A DNA stretch of 64,000 nucleotides from Microbacterium sp. ABRD28 (lineage in GTDB: Bacteria; Actinomycetota; Actinomycetes; Actinomycetales; Microbacteriaceae), in contig NZ_CP031015.1 of the NCBI RefSeq assembly GCF_003850245.1, forward strand, positions 3,038,001-3,102,000, given 5' to 3'. Below the pieces are notes generated by a model. It was not told where the DNA came from, did not search any database, and was given only the letters and a program-made list of their open reading frames with translations. Below, piece by piece: positions 49,602-58,474 of the stretch (positions are counted from its first letter, which is position 1; every line of letters begins with the position of its first letter). Made by a program: the position numbers and the translations under genes.

Positions 49602-51680
49602 ATGAGCCTGCCGTTCGAGAGCGCCTACCGTCACGGCTTCGCACGCGCCGCGGCCTGCACCATCCCGGTCGCCATCGCCGACCCGGCGACCAATGCCGCC
49701 GCGGTTCTCGAGACCGTTCGCGCGCTCGACGCTGACGCGGTCGCCGTCGCGCTCTTCCCCGAGCTGTGTCTCACGGGATACGCCATCGACGACCTCTTCC
49801 TTCAAGACGCCGTGCTCGACGGCGTGGTCACCGCCGTCGAAGCGCTCGTCGCGGCATCCGAAGATCTCATGCCCGTGCTCGTCGTCGGCGCGCCTCTTCG
49901 GCACCGCAACCGCCTCTACAACTGCGCGGTCGTGATCCACCGCGGCGAACTGCTCGGTGTCGCGCCGAAGTCGTACCTTCCGACGTACCGCGAGTTCTAC
50001 GAGCGGCGCTGGTTCGCACCGGGAGACGACCAGCGCGGCGAAGACATCCAGGTCGGCTCTCTCCAGGCGCCCTTCGGGCCCGACCTGCTCTTCGAAGCGC
50101 TCGACGTGCCCGATCTCGTGATCCATGCCGAGGTCTGCGAAGACCTCTGGGTGCCCATTCCGCCGTCGTCCTCGGCGGCGCTCGCGGGTGCCACGGTGCT
50201 GCTGAACCTCTCGGGGAGCCCGATCACGATCGCACGCGCCGACGACCGGAAAGACCTCTGCCGATCGCAGTCGCTGCGCTGCCTCGCCGGCTACGTGTAT
50301 GCCGCGGCAGGCATGGGCGAGTCGACCAACGACCTGTCGTGGGACGGGCAGACGATGATCTACGAGGGCGGCAACCTGCTCGCCGAAACCGAGCGCTTCC
50401 CCGACGGACCCCGCCACGCGGTGGCGGACATCGATCTCGATCGGCTCCGCCAGGACCGGATGCGACAGGGCACCTTCGACGACAATCGCCGCACCCTGCA
50501 CGCTGACGAGATGTTCCGCACCGTGCACTTCCGCCTCGACCCGCCGGCGCGCGACATCGGCCTCCGACGCGTGCTCGACCGCTTCCCGTTCGTACCTGAC
50601 GATCCCGCACGCCTCGCCCAGGACTGCTACGAAGCGTTCAACATCCAGGTCTCGGGCCTCGAGCAGCGGATGCGCGCGATCGGCGGGCCGAAGCCGGTCA
50701 TCGGCGTGAGCGGCGGACTCGACTCCACGCACGCCCTCCTCGTCGTGGCGCGGGCGATGGATCGGATGGGACGCCCGCGCAGCGACATCCTCGCCTACAC
50801 GATGCCGGGGTTCGCGACCTCGGATCACACGAAATCCAACGCCATCGCCCTCGCCGAGGCCATCGGCGCCTCGATCGAAACGATCGACATCCGGCCCGCC
50901 GCGACCGAGATCCTGAAGGGCATCGACCACCCGTTCTCGGGTGGCGAGCCGGTCTACGACGTCACGTTCGAGAACGTGCAGGCCGGCATCCGCACCGACT
51001 TCCTGTTCCGCCTGGCCAACCAGAACGGCGGCATCGTCATCGGCACCTCCGACCTGTCCGAGCTGGCGCTCGGGTGGGCGACGTACGGCGTCGGCGACCA
51101 GATGAGCCACTACGCCGTCAACGCCGGGGTGCCGAAGACGCTCATCCAGCACCTCATCCGCTGGGTGATCTCGCGACCGGCGACCGAGGGCGGGTCGACG
51201 GCGCTGTCCGATCGGGCGGTCGAGGTGCTGCAGTCGGTGCTCGACACCGAGATCAGCCCCGAACTGGTGCCGGCGGGCGAGGATGGTGAGATCCAGTCGA
51301 CCGAGAGCAAGATCGGCCCCTACTCGCTCAACGACTTCACACTGTTCCACGTGCTGCGCTACGGCCTGCGGCCGTCGAAGATCGCCTTCCTCGCCGAACG
51401 CGCGTGGAGAGATCCCGATGCTGGGGCGTGGCCGCCCGGCTTCCCCACCGACGACCGGTACGCCTACGAGCTTCCCGAGATCGTGCGGTGGCTGCGGAAC
51501 TTCCTGCAGCGCTACTTCGCCTTCGCCGAGTTCAAGCGGTCGGCGATCCCGAACGGACCGAAGGTCTCGCCCGCAGGCTCGCTGTCACCGCGGGGTGACT
51601 GGCGCGCGCCGTCGGATGGCAACGCCGCAGCGTGGCTGGCCGAGCTCGACGCGGCGCTGCCGCAGTTCGCCGGCGACTGA
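49602..51680 (+). CDS. nadE: Glutamine-dependent NAD+ synthetase (NadE)
   Basis: Final step of NAD+ synthesis; 692 residues with an N-terminal nitrilase-like glutaminase and a C-terminal synthetase. The glutaminase triad is seen in LFPELCLTGYA (Glu), APKSYLPTYREFYERRWF (Lys) and IHAEVCEDLWVP (Cys). The synthetase P-loop is GVSGGLDSTHALLV near residue 368, with IVIGTSDLSELALGWATYG further on. Length fits the actinobacterial long form. ATG at 49602 follows CAGACT by 6 nt, another leaderless-type start. It is convergent with the next gene. Confidence 0.97.
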   Translation: MSLPFESAYRHGFARAAACTIPVAIADPATNAAAVLETVRALDADAVAVALFPELCLTGYAIDDLFLQDAVLDGVVTAVEALVAASEDLMPVLVVGAPLRHRNRLYNCAVVIHRGELLGVAPKSYLPTYREFYERRWFAPGDDQRGEDIQVGSLQAPFGPDLLFEALDVPDLVIHAEVCEDLWVPIPPSSSAALAGATVLLNLSGSPITIARADDRKDLCRSQSLRCLAGYVYAAAGMGESTNDLSWDGQTMIYEGGNLLAETERFPDGPRHAVADIDLDRLRQDRMRQGTFDDNRRTLHADEMFRTVHFRLDPPARDIGLRRVLDRFPFVPDDPARLAQDCYEAFNIQVSGLEQRMRAIGGPKPVIGVSGGLDSTHALLVVARAMDRMGRPRSDILAYTMPGFATSDHTKSNAIALAEAIGASIETIDIRPAATEILKGIDHPFSGGEPVYDVTFENVQAGIRTDFLFRLANQNGGIVIGTSDLSELALGWATYGVGDQMSHYAVNAGVPKTLIQHLIRWVISRPATEGGSTALSDRAVEVLQSVLDTEISPELVPAGEDGEIQSTESKIGPYSLNDFTLFHVLRYGLRPSKIAFLAERAWRDPDAGAWPPGFPTDDRYAYELPEIVRWLRNFLQRYFAFAEFKRSAIPNGPKVSPAGSLSPRGDWRAPSDGNAAAWLAELDAALPQFAGD

Positions 51681-51701
51681 GGGTCGGAGGGTCGGCACGC
51701 G

Positions 51702-52259
51702 TCAGAGCCCGGTGTCGCGCACCCCGACACGGTCGGGGATGTCGAAAGCGAGCCGCGGCAGCCACGTCTCGGGCTCCGGCCAGGGGCGCGACGACGGCAG
51801 AGCCGCGAGAAGGCGCCGCAGCGCAGCATCCCTCGGCGACGTCGGCGACGCTGCCGGCAGCACACGACGCGGAGCGCGGTATCCGAGCGCGCCGCACCAC
51901 CAGTGCCGCCACGTGTCGTCGGCGTCGGCGGGGTCGAGCACGATGTAGTAGTCGGGCATGATGGCCGCGCCCTCCTCGAACTGGGCGAGGGCGTTCTCGA
52001 CCTCGACCTCGAGCACACCCAGGGTCGAGCGGGCCTCGAACAGTTCGACCCAGGCGGCCGCGACGTGCTCGAGAGGGTCGGCATCGTGGACCACGAGAGG
52101 GGCGGATGCGGCGGCGATGCGCCGCGCGCCGAGAGCCGGCTCGCTCCCCTGCAGGCTGAGAGTCTCCACGCCGGGGACGCTGGAGAGAACGTGCAGCGCC
52201 TCCTCCGAGGCGGATCCCACGACGGCGACGACGGTTCCAGAAGCGGATAGTGACACCAT
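51702..52259 (-). CDS. Conserved hypothetical protein
   Basis: A 185-residue soluble protein, no family recognised. The N-terminal half (GTVVAVVGSASEEALHVLSS, RIAAASAPLVVHDADPLEHV) looks like a small Rossmann-type alpha/beta unit; the middle, IMPDYYIVLDPADADDTWRHWWCG, is distinctive. The C-terminus is rich in Pro and Trp. Coding is supported by codon use and by TAATGT 5 nt before the ATG. It is convergent with nadE (21-nt gap). Confidence 0.7.
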   Translation of the reverse strand: MVSLSASGTVVAVVGSASEEALHVLSSVPGVETLSLQGSEPALGARRIAAASAPLVVHDADPLEHVAAAWVELFEARSTLGVLEVEVENALAQFEEGAAIMPDYYIVLDPADADDTWRHWWCGALGYRAPRRVLPAASPTSPRDAALRRLLAALPSSRPWPEPETWLPRLAFDIPDRVGVRDTGL

Positions 52260-52264
52260 GCTTC

Positions 52265-52270
52265 ACATTA
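52265..52270 (-). promoter_or_regulatory. -10 element of hypothetical gene at 52259
   Basis: TAATGT on the minus strand, 5 nt before the ATG; no Shine-Dalgarno. Confidence 0.4.
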
Positions 52271-52370
52271 CGTCGGGGTCGGGCGGGCGGCACGGAACGT
52301 GCGCGAGTCGCAACGAGAACGTAACGCGCCGCCGCGCCGCAGTGTTGCGCCGCCCGGCCACGCCGCGATC

Positions 52371-52431
52371 GTTCGTCCGTCGCAGATGTACGCAAAACGG
52401 CCCGGTTCCCGTGCATCTGCGACGAACGAAC
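52371..52431. repeat. Long imperfect inverted repeat
   Basis: A 22-nt left arm (52371-52392) and right arm (52410-52431) pair with two mismatches around a 17-nt spacer; the core GTCGCAGATG / CATCTGCGAC is exact. It lies in the gene-free stretch 52260-52560, which otherwise holds only GC-rich sequence and the perfect terminator hairpin at 52510-52543. Confidence 0.7.
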
Positions 52432-52509
52432 GGGAGAGGGGGACGCGGGGCGCGGGGTGGGGGCGGGTAGAGGTGTGGGCGCGGGCGTGGGGGCCGCGCC
52501 CACCCATGC

Positions 52510-52543
52510 GCAGAGGGGATGACCTCGCGGTCATCCCCTCTGC
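52510..52543 (-). terminator. Perfect 15-bp hairpin downstream of the secreted-protein gene
   Basis: GCAGAGGGGATGACC (52510-52524) and GGTCATCCCCTCTGC (52529-52543) form a perfect stem with a 4-nt loop, 17 nt past the stop codon at 52561. The strongest terminator-like structure in the window, although without a long U-run on the minus strand. Confidence 0.75.
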
Positions 52544-52560
52544 TTTGCGGGGGGCTGGGA

Positions 52561-52971
52561 TCAGCTGTTCGCCGAGGCCACGGAGCCCGCCGACGGAGCC
52601 GACGCGGGCGAGTCGGCGGGGGCCGGTGCCGGGGCCGCCGGGGCGGGCGGGGGCACCGGGGTGGGGGCGCTCACCACCGAGACCGAGCTGGCGGGGGCCG
52701 CCGGGCTCGCGGGCGACGGGATGTCGGCCGTCGGCGACGGAGTCGGCGAGGCCGCCGAGACCACGGTGGCCGAGGTGTCGGTGACGCTCATCTGCACGCC
52801 GGTGCGGTCGAGGACCGACCCGCCCGGGCCGACGATCGAACCGCCCGGGACGGTGGTGCCATCGGTGGACTGCAGGTTCATCGAGGCGGCGGTGGCGGCG
52901 GCTGCGCCGCCGACGAGGGTCAGTCCCATCGCGCCGGCGATGCCGTAGGTGAGCCACTTCTTCTGGGCCAT
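52561..52971 (-). CDS. Pro/Ala/Ser-rich exported hypothetical protein
   Basis: A 136-residue protein with a membrane/signal segment at 7-30 (YGIAGAMGLTLVGGAAAATA), a short folded stretch (GGSIVGPGGSVLDRTGVQM), and a low-complexity tail of Pro, Ala and Ser (for example PPPAPAAPAPAPADSPAS). It is probably a secreted or membrane-tethered spacer-like protein. Function unknown. ATG start with AAGGAGA 6 nt upstream, and a perfect terminator hairpin follows. Confidence 0.75.
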   Translation of the reverse strand: MAQKKWLTYGIAGAMGLTLVGGAAAATAASMNLQSTDGTTVPGGSIVGPGGSVLDRTGVQMSVTDTSATVVSAASPTPSPTADIPSPASPAAPASSVSVVSAPTPVPPPAPAAPAPAPADSPASAPSAGSVASANS

Positions 52972-53080
52972 GTCTGTTCTCCTTCGTCTGTCCGCCGGGA
53001 CTCCGGGGGGTCGGCCCCGGCGGTGATTCCAGCATGCCGAGCCCGACTAAGCCGTTTCCAAGGCGTTCATGAGACACCTC

Positions 53081-54256
53081 TTACGTTCTCAAGGCGACAG
53101 GGCGACGCACCTTCCCGGAGGGATCGAGCACCTCCTCCGCGAGGGTGAGGAGGTCGTCCGGGGCACCGTCCTGTCGGTCTTCTCGGCGATCGCGTTCCTG
53201 GGCACCGAGCACCTGCCCGAGAAGCAGGGTCGCGACCCGTGCCCGCACCGGATCGCTCCCCCACCGCGCGAGCGCGCCATGCGCGAGTTCCCACACGCGC
53301 TCGTCACGGTCTTCGGGGGTGAGATACGCGCTCGCAACGGCGTGCGCGATGAAGGCTGCCGCGTCGTCGGCGGGGTCGCCGCGGCCGGTGGTGTCGACGT
53401 CGATGAGGCCCGAGATGGCGCCCTCATCATCGAGGAACAGCTGGCCGAAGTGCAGGTCACCGTGCACGGTCACCCGCGGATCGACGTCTCGCCAGACACG
53501 CGCGATCCTGTCGAGCAGGCGCGCCACGCGCGCGGCCCGGACCGGGTCGGCTCCGTCGCGGAAGCGCGCGGCGTACCAGTCGCGCCGGTCAGCGAGCCCG
53601 ACCCGCGCCGCATGGTCGAGGGGCACCGTGGCGAGGGCCTCACGCAGCCGATCGACGGCGTCGAGCAACGCAGGCGGTTGCCACACGACATCCGGAGCTG
53701 GGGTCCCCCGCGCCTGGTCGAGCACGATGAGGCCGTCCGATGACCAGCCGACCAGGTCAGCCATCGGGATGCCCGCGTCGGCGAGGCTCCGGTGCGTTCC
53801 GACGATGCGGTCCAGACGGCTCGGCGGCACCACCTTGATCCATCGCGCGCCGTCCTCGACGTCGACCCGCAGCACCGCCCGCCGCCCGGCGCGGTAGCCG
53901 ACGATGCGCGGCGGCGCGATGGCGGTGATGCCGAGCCGGGCGAGAAGGGTCTCCGCTGCCTGCGAGAACGCGGCCGGCGCGAGCGCCGGCAGATACGGGT
54001 CGGCGGGGTGGACCCAGATGCGGCACTCGGGCGCCGCGGGGCTGCCCAGCAGCATCCCGGTCTCCTCGATCACCACTCTGCGCGACGTGTCGACGAAGTA
54101 GGTCATCGACGCGGAGCCCGCAGGAGTCACCTCGAAACCGGTGATCGACCCCGCACCGAACGGCTCGCGGCTGATGAGCACCACCGGGGTGTCGGCGGCG
54201 AGCTCGAGCGCGTCGCGCAGCAGCTCGGCCTCACCCGCGGATGTGGAGAGGGTCAT
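53081..54256 (-). CDS. Aminoglycoside-phosphotransferase-fold (APH) protein
   Basis: A 391-residue kinase-fold protein. The C-terminal lobe has the catalytic loop VTVHGDLHFGQLFLD and the metal site LIDVDTTGRGDPADD, both intact. The N-terminal part includes a Gly-rich region (REPFGAGSITGFEVTPAG) and the lysine-bearing RWIKVVPPSRLDR. Members phosphorylate small molecules; sequence does not support a particular antibiotic. The ATG at 54256 follows TGGAAT by 6 nt. It is divergent from the histidine kinase gene, with 90 bp between. Confidence 0.85.
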   Translation of the reverse strand: MTLSTSAGEAELLRDALELAADTPVVLISREPFGAGSITGFEVTPAGSASMTYFVDTSRRVVIEETGMLLGSPAAPECRIWVHPADPYLPALAPAAFSQAAETLLARLGITAIAPPRIVGYRAGRRAVLRVDVEDGARWIKVVPPSRLDRIVGTHRSLADAGIPMADLVGWSSDGLIVLDQARGTPAPDVVWQPPALLDAVDRLREALATVPLDHAARVGLADRRDWYAARFRDGADPVRAARVARLLDRIARVWRDVDPRVTVHGDLHFGQLFLDDEGAISGLIDVDTTGRGDPADDAAAFIAHAVASAYLTPEDRDERVWELAHGALARWGSDPVRARVATLLLGQVLGAQERDRREDRQDGAPDDLLTLAEEVLDPSGKVRRPVALRT

Positions 54257-54334
54257 CCTCCGATTCCAGCACGGATGCCGCGGCTCGGTCATGAGACCTC
54301 TCTTAGGCTTCGACGGCCGAGCAGGGCTCCCCTC

Positions 54335-54340
54335 GATACT
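54335..54340 (+). promoter_or_regulatory. -10 element of two-component operon
   Basis: GATACT 6 nt before the GTG at 54347. A GGAGG stretch lies between but only 1 nt from the start, too close to act as a ribosome site, so a leaderless start is more likely. Confidence 0.5.
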
Positions 54341-54346
54341 GGAGGG

Positions 54347-55915
54347 GTGACTCTCCCGCCGACCCCGCCGAGCCGCCGCCGGTTGCCGGTGCTGTCGGTG
54401 CGGGCCCGGATCATCCTCGCCATCACGCTCGTTGCGGGTCTCGGCATGGTCGTCGTGGGCGCCGCGGTGTACCTCGAGGAACGCGGACGGATCCTCCGTC
54501 AGGTCGACGACCTCCTCAGCGCGAACCTCGAAGCCGCCAGGTTCCTCGTCGAGCAGGGCGACGCGGACACCGGCACCTGGGCGTCGACCGAGAGCGCCCT
54601 CGCCGCTGTCGTTCAGCGCGCAGCACCCGATGACAACACCGGCGTGATGGGCCTGGTCGCCGGGGAACCGCGCCTCGTGCCGGGCGTGCCGCTCGATGTC
54701 GATCTGCGCGACGCGGCCGGCTTCGTCGCCCATGTGAACGGGGTGACCGCCGGCGGAGAGCCCTACATCGGAACGTATGCCGAAGACGGGGTGACGTGGC
54801 GCTTCCTTGCAACCCCCATCGAGGTGGCGGTCGAGGGCAGCGCCGTGACGGGAAGCGGAGAGGACGCGGTGTTCGTCATCGCCTACGATCTCGACGCCGA
54901 GCTCGCCGAGATCGACGCGGCCGCACGCGTGTGGATCATCGCCAGCACCATCACGCTCATCGCCATCGGCGCTGTGGCCGCGCTCGTGACCGGGCGCCTG
55001 CTGCGGCCACTCCGGCAGATGCGCGAAACCGCCGAGCGGGTGTCGGCACAATCACTGTCGGAGCGCCTGCCGATCTCGGGACGAGACGACGTCTCAGAGC
55101 TCGCGCGCACCATGAACGACATGCTCGACCGCCTCGATCAGGCCCTCGAGTCGCAGCGCCGGCTGCTCAGCGACGTCGGGCACGAGCTGAAGACGCCGAT
55201 CACGATCGTGCGCGGCTATCTCGAGGTGGTCGACCCTGACAGCCCGACCGATGTGCGCGAAACCCGTGACCTCGCCGTCGATGAGCTGGAACGGATGGGT
55301 CGACTGGTCCAGGACCTCGCCGCCACCGCAGCCCTGCACGGGCCGGCCCCGGTGAAGCCCGTGCCGCTGGACGCCGCGGATCTCATGCGCCAGATCACCC
55401 GCAAGGCCGAGGGCATCGCGGGAGCGGAGGTGGGGGTCGGAGGTTTCGCCGAAGTGGTCGCCGTGCTCGACGCCGCTCGGGTGACCCAGGCGGTGCTCCA
55501 GTTGGCCCAGAACGCGGTGACCCACGGCGGTGGACGCATGGTGCTCTCGAGCCGGCGCGTAGGCGATCAGCTGGAGATCTCGGTGCGCGACTTCGGTCCG
55601 GGCGTGCCCGATGGCGAGAAGGCCGCGATCTTCGACCGCTTCCACCGCGGTGCAGCCTCGGCCGAACAGGCGGGGAGCGGACTCGGCCTCAACATCGTGC
55701 AGGTGATCGCTCGCGCTCACGGTGGTCGGGCGAGGGTGGAGGATGCCGCGGACGGCGGCGCCCTCTTCGTGATGTCGCTGCCCGTGGTCGACGGGCCGAC
55801 GCCCCGGCTGGTCATCCCGCCGCGACCGCCGCTGCCCGCGTGGGCCGCCGCGGGTACGCCCGGTGGCGCCGAAGGATCGGGGCCGCGGCGGCCCGACGCC
55901 GAAGTGAGCGCGTGA
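54347..55915 (+). CDS. Sensor histidine kinase
   Basis: A 522-residue membrane histidine kinase. TM1 is at about 15-40, an extracytoplasmic sensor of roughly 150 residues follows, TM2 is around 200-222, then a HAMP domain (GRLLRPLRQMRETAERVS). The HisKA box is SDVGHELKTPITIVRGYLE with His near 283, the N box QLAQNAVTHG, and the G boxes RDFGPGVPDGEKAAIFDRFHR and GSGLGLNIVQVIA. The C-terminal 40 residues are Pro-rich. It is followed 10 nt later by its response regulator. The signal is unknown. Confidence 0.93.
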   Translation: MTLPPTPPSRRRLPVLSVRARIILAITLVAGLGMVVVGAAVYLEERGRILRQVDDLLSANLEAARFLVEQGDADTGTWASTESALAAVVQRAAPDDNTGVMGLVAGEPRLVPGVPLDVDLRDAAGFVAHVNGVTAGGEPYIGTYAEDGVTWRFLATPIEVAVEGSAVTGSGEDAVFVIAYDLDAELAEIDAAARVWIIASTITLIAIGAVAALVTGRLLRPLRQMRETAERVSAQSLSERLPISGRDDVSELARTMNDMLDRLDQALESQRRLLSDVGHELKTPITIVRGYLEVVDPDSPTDVRETRDLAVDELERMGRLVQDLAATAALHGPAPVKPVPLDAADLMRQITRKAEGIAGAEVGVGGFAEVVAVLDAARVTQAVLQLAQNAVTHGGGRMVLSSRRVGDQLEISVRDFGPGVPDGEKAAIFDRFHRGAASAEQAGSGLGLNIVQVIARAHGGRARVEDAADGGALFVMSLPVVDGPTPRLVIPPRPPLPAWAAAGTPGGAEGSGPRRPDAEVSA

Positions 55916-55925
55916 GGAGGACGAC

Positions 55926-56582
55926 GTGGCATCCATATTGATCGCCGATGACGAGGCCCGCATCTCGGGATTCATCGACAAGGGTCTGCGCGCCGCGGGG
56001 TTCGCCACGCGCGTCGCGCCCACCGGCCCCGAAGCGCTGACCCTGGCGCTCAGTGGTGAGTTCGACCTGCTGGTGCTCGACGTGAACCTGCCCGGCATGG
56101 ACGGCTTCCGGGTGCTCGAAGAACTCCGCGGCAGCGGATCGTCGATGCCGGTCATCATGCTCACCGCTCGAGTGGAGCTCGAAGACACCGTCGCCGGCCT
56201 CGAGGGCGGCGCCGACGACTACCTCGGCAAGCCGTTCCGCTTCGACGAGCTGGTCGCCCGGATCCGACTGCGCATGCGCCGCGATGAGACCGTCGCCCCC
56301 ACGCAGGTGAACCACCGCGACCTGGTGCTCGACATCCGCACCCGGCGTGCGCACGTGGGCGGAACCGCGGTGGAGCTGTCGGCCCGGGAGTTCGCCCTCG
56401 CCGAGGAGCTCGTGCGCCATGCCGGGCAGGTGCTCAGCCGCGAGCAGCTGCTGAGCCGGGTCTGGGGGTTCGACTTCGACCCCGGCTCGAACGTCGTCGA
56501 CGTCTACATCGGTTATCTGCGCCAGAAGCTCGGCCCGGGCCGCATCGAGACGATGCGCGGGGTCGGCTATCGCCTCACCTGA
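55926..56582 (+). CDS. OmpR/PhoB-type response regulator
   Basis: A 218-residue transcription factor paired with the kinase just upstream. The receiver domain has the acidic pocket IADDEARISG, phospho-acceptor Asp52 in LLVLDVNLPGMDG, and the Thr/Lys switch in MLTAR and LGKPFRF. The C-terminal winged helix shows ELSAREFALAEELVRHAGQVLSREQLL and SNVVDVYIGYLRQKLG. GTG start with GAGGAGG 4 nt upstream, immediately after the kinase stop. Targets are not evident; the divergent APH gene and the MFS exporter are nearby candidates. Confidence 0.95.
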   Translation: MASILIADDEARISGFIDKGLRAAGFATRVAPTGPEALTLALSGEFDLLVLDVNLPGMDGFRVLEELRGSGSSMPVIMLTARVELEDTVAGLEGGADDYLGKPFRFDELVARIRLRMRRDETVAPTQVNHRDLVLDIRTRRAHVGGTAVELSAREFALAEELVRHAGQVLSREQLLSRVWGFDFDPGSNVVDVYIGYLRQKLGPGRIETMRGVGYRLT

Positions 56583-56644
56583 GAGCGGCGGAATCGCGGC
56601 CAGGCGACGACGCGGCCGGTAGGCGCTTCGGAGAATCGGGCGAA

Positions 56645-56694
56645 CTTCGGAGTGAGCGGACGTCGCGCTCCGACGTCCGCTCGCATCTCCGAAG
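56645..56694. repeat. Long inverted repeat between response regulator and MFS gene
   Basis: Left arm CTTCGGAG plus AGCGGACGTCG (56645-56665) pairs with the right arm at 56671-56694, with a 3-nt indel and a 5-nt loop. A second CTTCGGAG at 56626 can pair alternatively with the outer right arm. It sits between convergent genes. Nothing else is seen in 56583-56749. Confidence 0.7.
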
Positions 56695-56749
56695 CCGGAC
56701 ACTCGACGAGGCGGCAGGACGGGCCGGCGAGGTGAGCCGCGGCGGGCGG

Positions 56750-58222
56750 TCAGCTCTCGGCGGCCGCCGCCTTGCGCTTGGCGAGGTCGAGGATCGACAC
56801 GATCAGGGCGAGGGTGAGGAAAGCGGCAACCGACAGCATCCCGAACAGATACGCGTCGTGATAGACGACGAGGTCATCGGCGGTGCCCTGCTCGCGGTTG
56901 ATCGTGGCGTAGAAGAGCGAGAGCGCGACCGCGGTGCCCACGGCGGTGCCGATGCGCTGGCCGAGCTGGCCCACCGAGCCGGCGACACCGCCCTGCTTGA
57001 CGGGGATCTCGGCGAGAGTGAGGGTCTGGTTCGGCGCGATGACGAGACCACCGCCGAAGCCGCCGACGATCATCACCGCGGCCATCAGGTACGGCGTGAG
57101 GGCGGGAGCGGAGAAGACGGCGGCGGTCACGAGCCCGACCACCGAGACCAGCACTCCCACGACGCCGAAAACCACCACGGGGCGCCCGAATCGGGTCACC
57201 AGGTTGCCGCCGACCCACGACGCGATCGCGCTCGCAAGCGCGAAACCGATCGAGACCATGCCGGCGAAGACGGGCTCGAGGCCGAGTCCGAACTGCAGGT
57301 AGAGCGTCGTCAGCAGGAAGAGCGCAGGAAGCGCCGTGAAGTAGGTCGTCTGGATGATCGTGCCGTTGCGGTACGAGCTGATGCGGAAGAGTTTCAGCGG
57401 GATGAGCGGCTGACCGCCGCGCGCCGCGTACCGGCGCTCCCAGAGGAGGAACAGCGTGAGGAAGGCTGCGAAGGCGACGAGCAGCCACCAGCGGGCGGGG
57501 TCGTCGTCGGGCGACCCGGTGGTGAAGAGGAACGGCCACATCAGCGAGAGCACGGTCAGCCCGAACAGCAGCAGGCCGACGGGGTCGAGCTGCACCTTGC
57601 GTGCCGACGGGGTGCGGGTGTCGGGCAGCAGCCACAGCACGAGCGCGATCGCGATGAGGCAGAGCGGCACGTTCATCCAGAAGATGAGGCGCCAGCCGTC
57701 GGTCTCGCCGCCGAGCGCGATGAGGAGACCGCCGATCGTGGGACCGAAGGCGGTGGCGATGCCGATCGTCGCGCCGAAGAGACCGAACGCGCGGCCGCGC
57801 TCCTTCCCCTGGAAGAGCTCCTGGGCGGTGCCGAGCACCTGGGGCATCTGGATGCCGGCCGCGACACCCTGCAGCAGGCGCGCGATGAGCAGCACCAGCG
57901 CATTGGGCGCGAGGGCGCACAGGATGCTGGTGAGGGTGTACAGCGCCAGGCCGACCACGAACAGGGTGCGGCGTGATCGCTGATCGCCGAGTCGCCCCAT
58001 CGGGACGAGCGTGAGGCCGAAGGTCAGGACGAAGCCCGAGACGATGAGCTGGACCTCGGTCGACCCGGCGCCCAGGCCCGTCTCGATCGACGGCAGGGCC
58101 ACGTTGACCTTGGTGAGGTCGAGGATCGTGAGCGCGGCGACGGCGACGCACACCCAGAACGCCTGCCACTTGCGGGCGTTCGAGAGCGGGATGATCGCAG
58201 TCGTCGGCGCGCTCGAGGTCAC
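56750..58222 (-). CDS. MFS multidrug-type exporter (14-TM, DHA2 family)
   Basis: Major facilitator of 490 residues. Family A motif is GRLGDQRSRRTLF after TM2, and the antiporter motif C is seen as GPTIGGLLIALGG in TM5. About 14 TM segments are predicted, with IIPLSNARKWQAF at the cytoplasmic N-terminus. Likely a proton-coupled drug or metabolite exporter of the DHA2 type. GTG start at 58222, overlapping the stop of the small membrane protein gene (GTGA), so both are translated together. Confidence 0.93.
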   Translation of the reverse strand: MTSSAPTTAIIPLSNARKWQAFWVCVAVAALTILDLTKVNVALPSIETGLGAGSTEVQLIVSGFVLTFGLTLVPMGRLGDQRSRRTLFVVGLALYTLTSILCALAPNALVLLIARLLQGVAAGIQMPQVLGTAQELFQGKERGRAFGLFGATIGIATAFGPTIGGLLIALGGETDGWRLIFWMNVPLCLIAIALVLWLLPDTRTPSARKVQLDPVGLLLFGLTVLSLMWPFLFTTGSPDDDPARWWLLVAFAAFLTLFLLWERRYAARGGQPLIPLKLFRISSYRNGTIIQTTYFTALPALFLLTTLYLQFGLGLEPVFAGMVSIGFALASAIASWVGGNLVTRFGRPVVVFGVVGVLVSVVGLVTAAVFSAPALTPYLMAAVMIVGGFGGGLVIAPNQTLTLAEIPVKQGGVAGSVGQLGQRIGTAVGTAVALSLFYATINREQGTADDLVVYHDAYLFGMLSVAAFLTLALIVSILDLAKRKAAAAES

Positions 58223-58407
58223 GGCCGCTCCGACCCGTCCCGGGTGAAGACGGCGCGGAGCACGAAGAAGACGATCACCGCGACGATGGCGACGACGATC
58301 AGCTTGCCGATGAACCAGAGCAGCGAGAAGAGGATATTGACGAGGAACCACGCGATGACGATCGCGACGATCACTCCGATGACGGTCCAGATCGTGCCCT
58401 TGTTCAC
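58219..58407 (-). CDS. Small two-TM membrane protein
   Basis: A 62-residue hydrophobic protein: TIWTVIGVIVAIVIAWFLVN and LIVVAIVAVIVFFVLRAVFT are two TM helices joined by a short loop, and the ends are polar. No family recognised beyond short actinobacterial membrane proteins. Its stop overlaps the MFS start (GTGA), suggesting a shared role, for example as an accessory subunit. GTG at 58407 with TAGGCT 6 nt before it. Confidence 0.8.
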   Translation of the reverse strand: MNKGTIWTVIGVIVAIVIAWFLVNILFSLLWFIGKLIVVAIVAVIVFFVLRAVFTRDGSERP

Positions 58408-58413
58408 CCGGAT

Positions 58414-58419
58414 AGCCTA
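58414..58419 (-). promoter_or_regulatory. -10 element of small membrane protein-MFS operon
   Basis: TAGGCT on the minus strand, 6 nt before the GTG at 58407; leaderless layout. Confidence 0.5.
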
Positions 58420-58474
58420 CGCCCGGCCGCGCGGGGAGGACGCGCCGTGCTCCGGTGACCGGGCGGCCGCCGTC

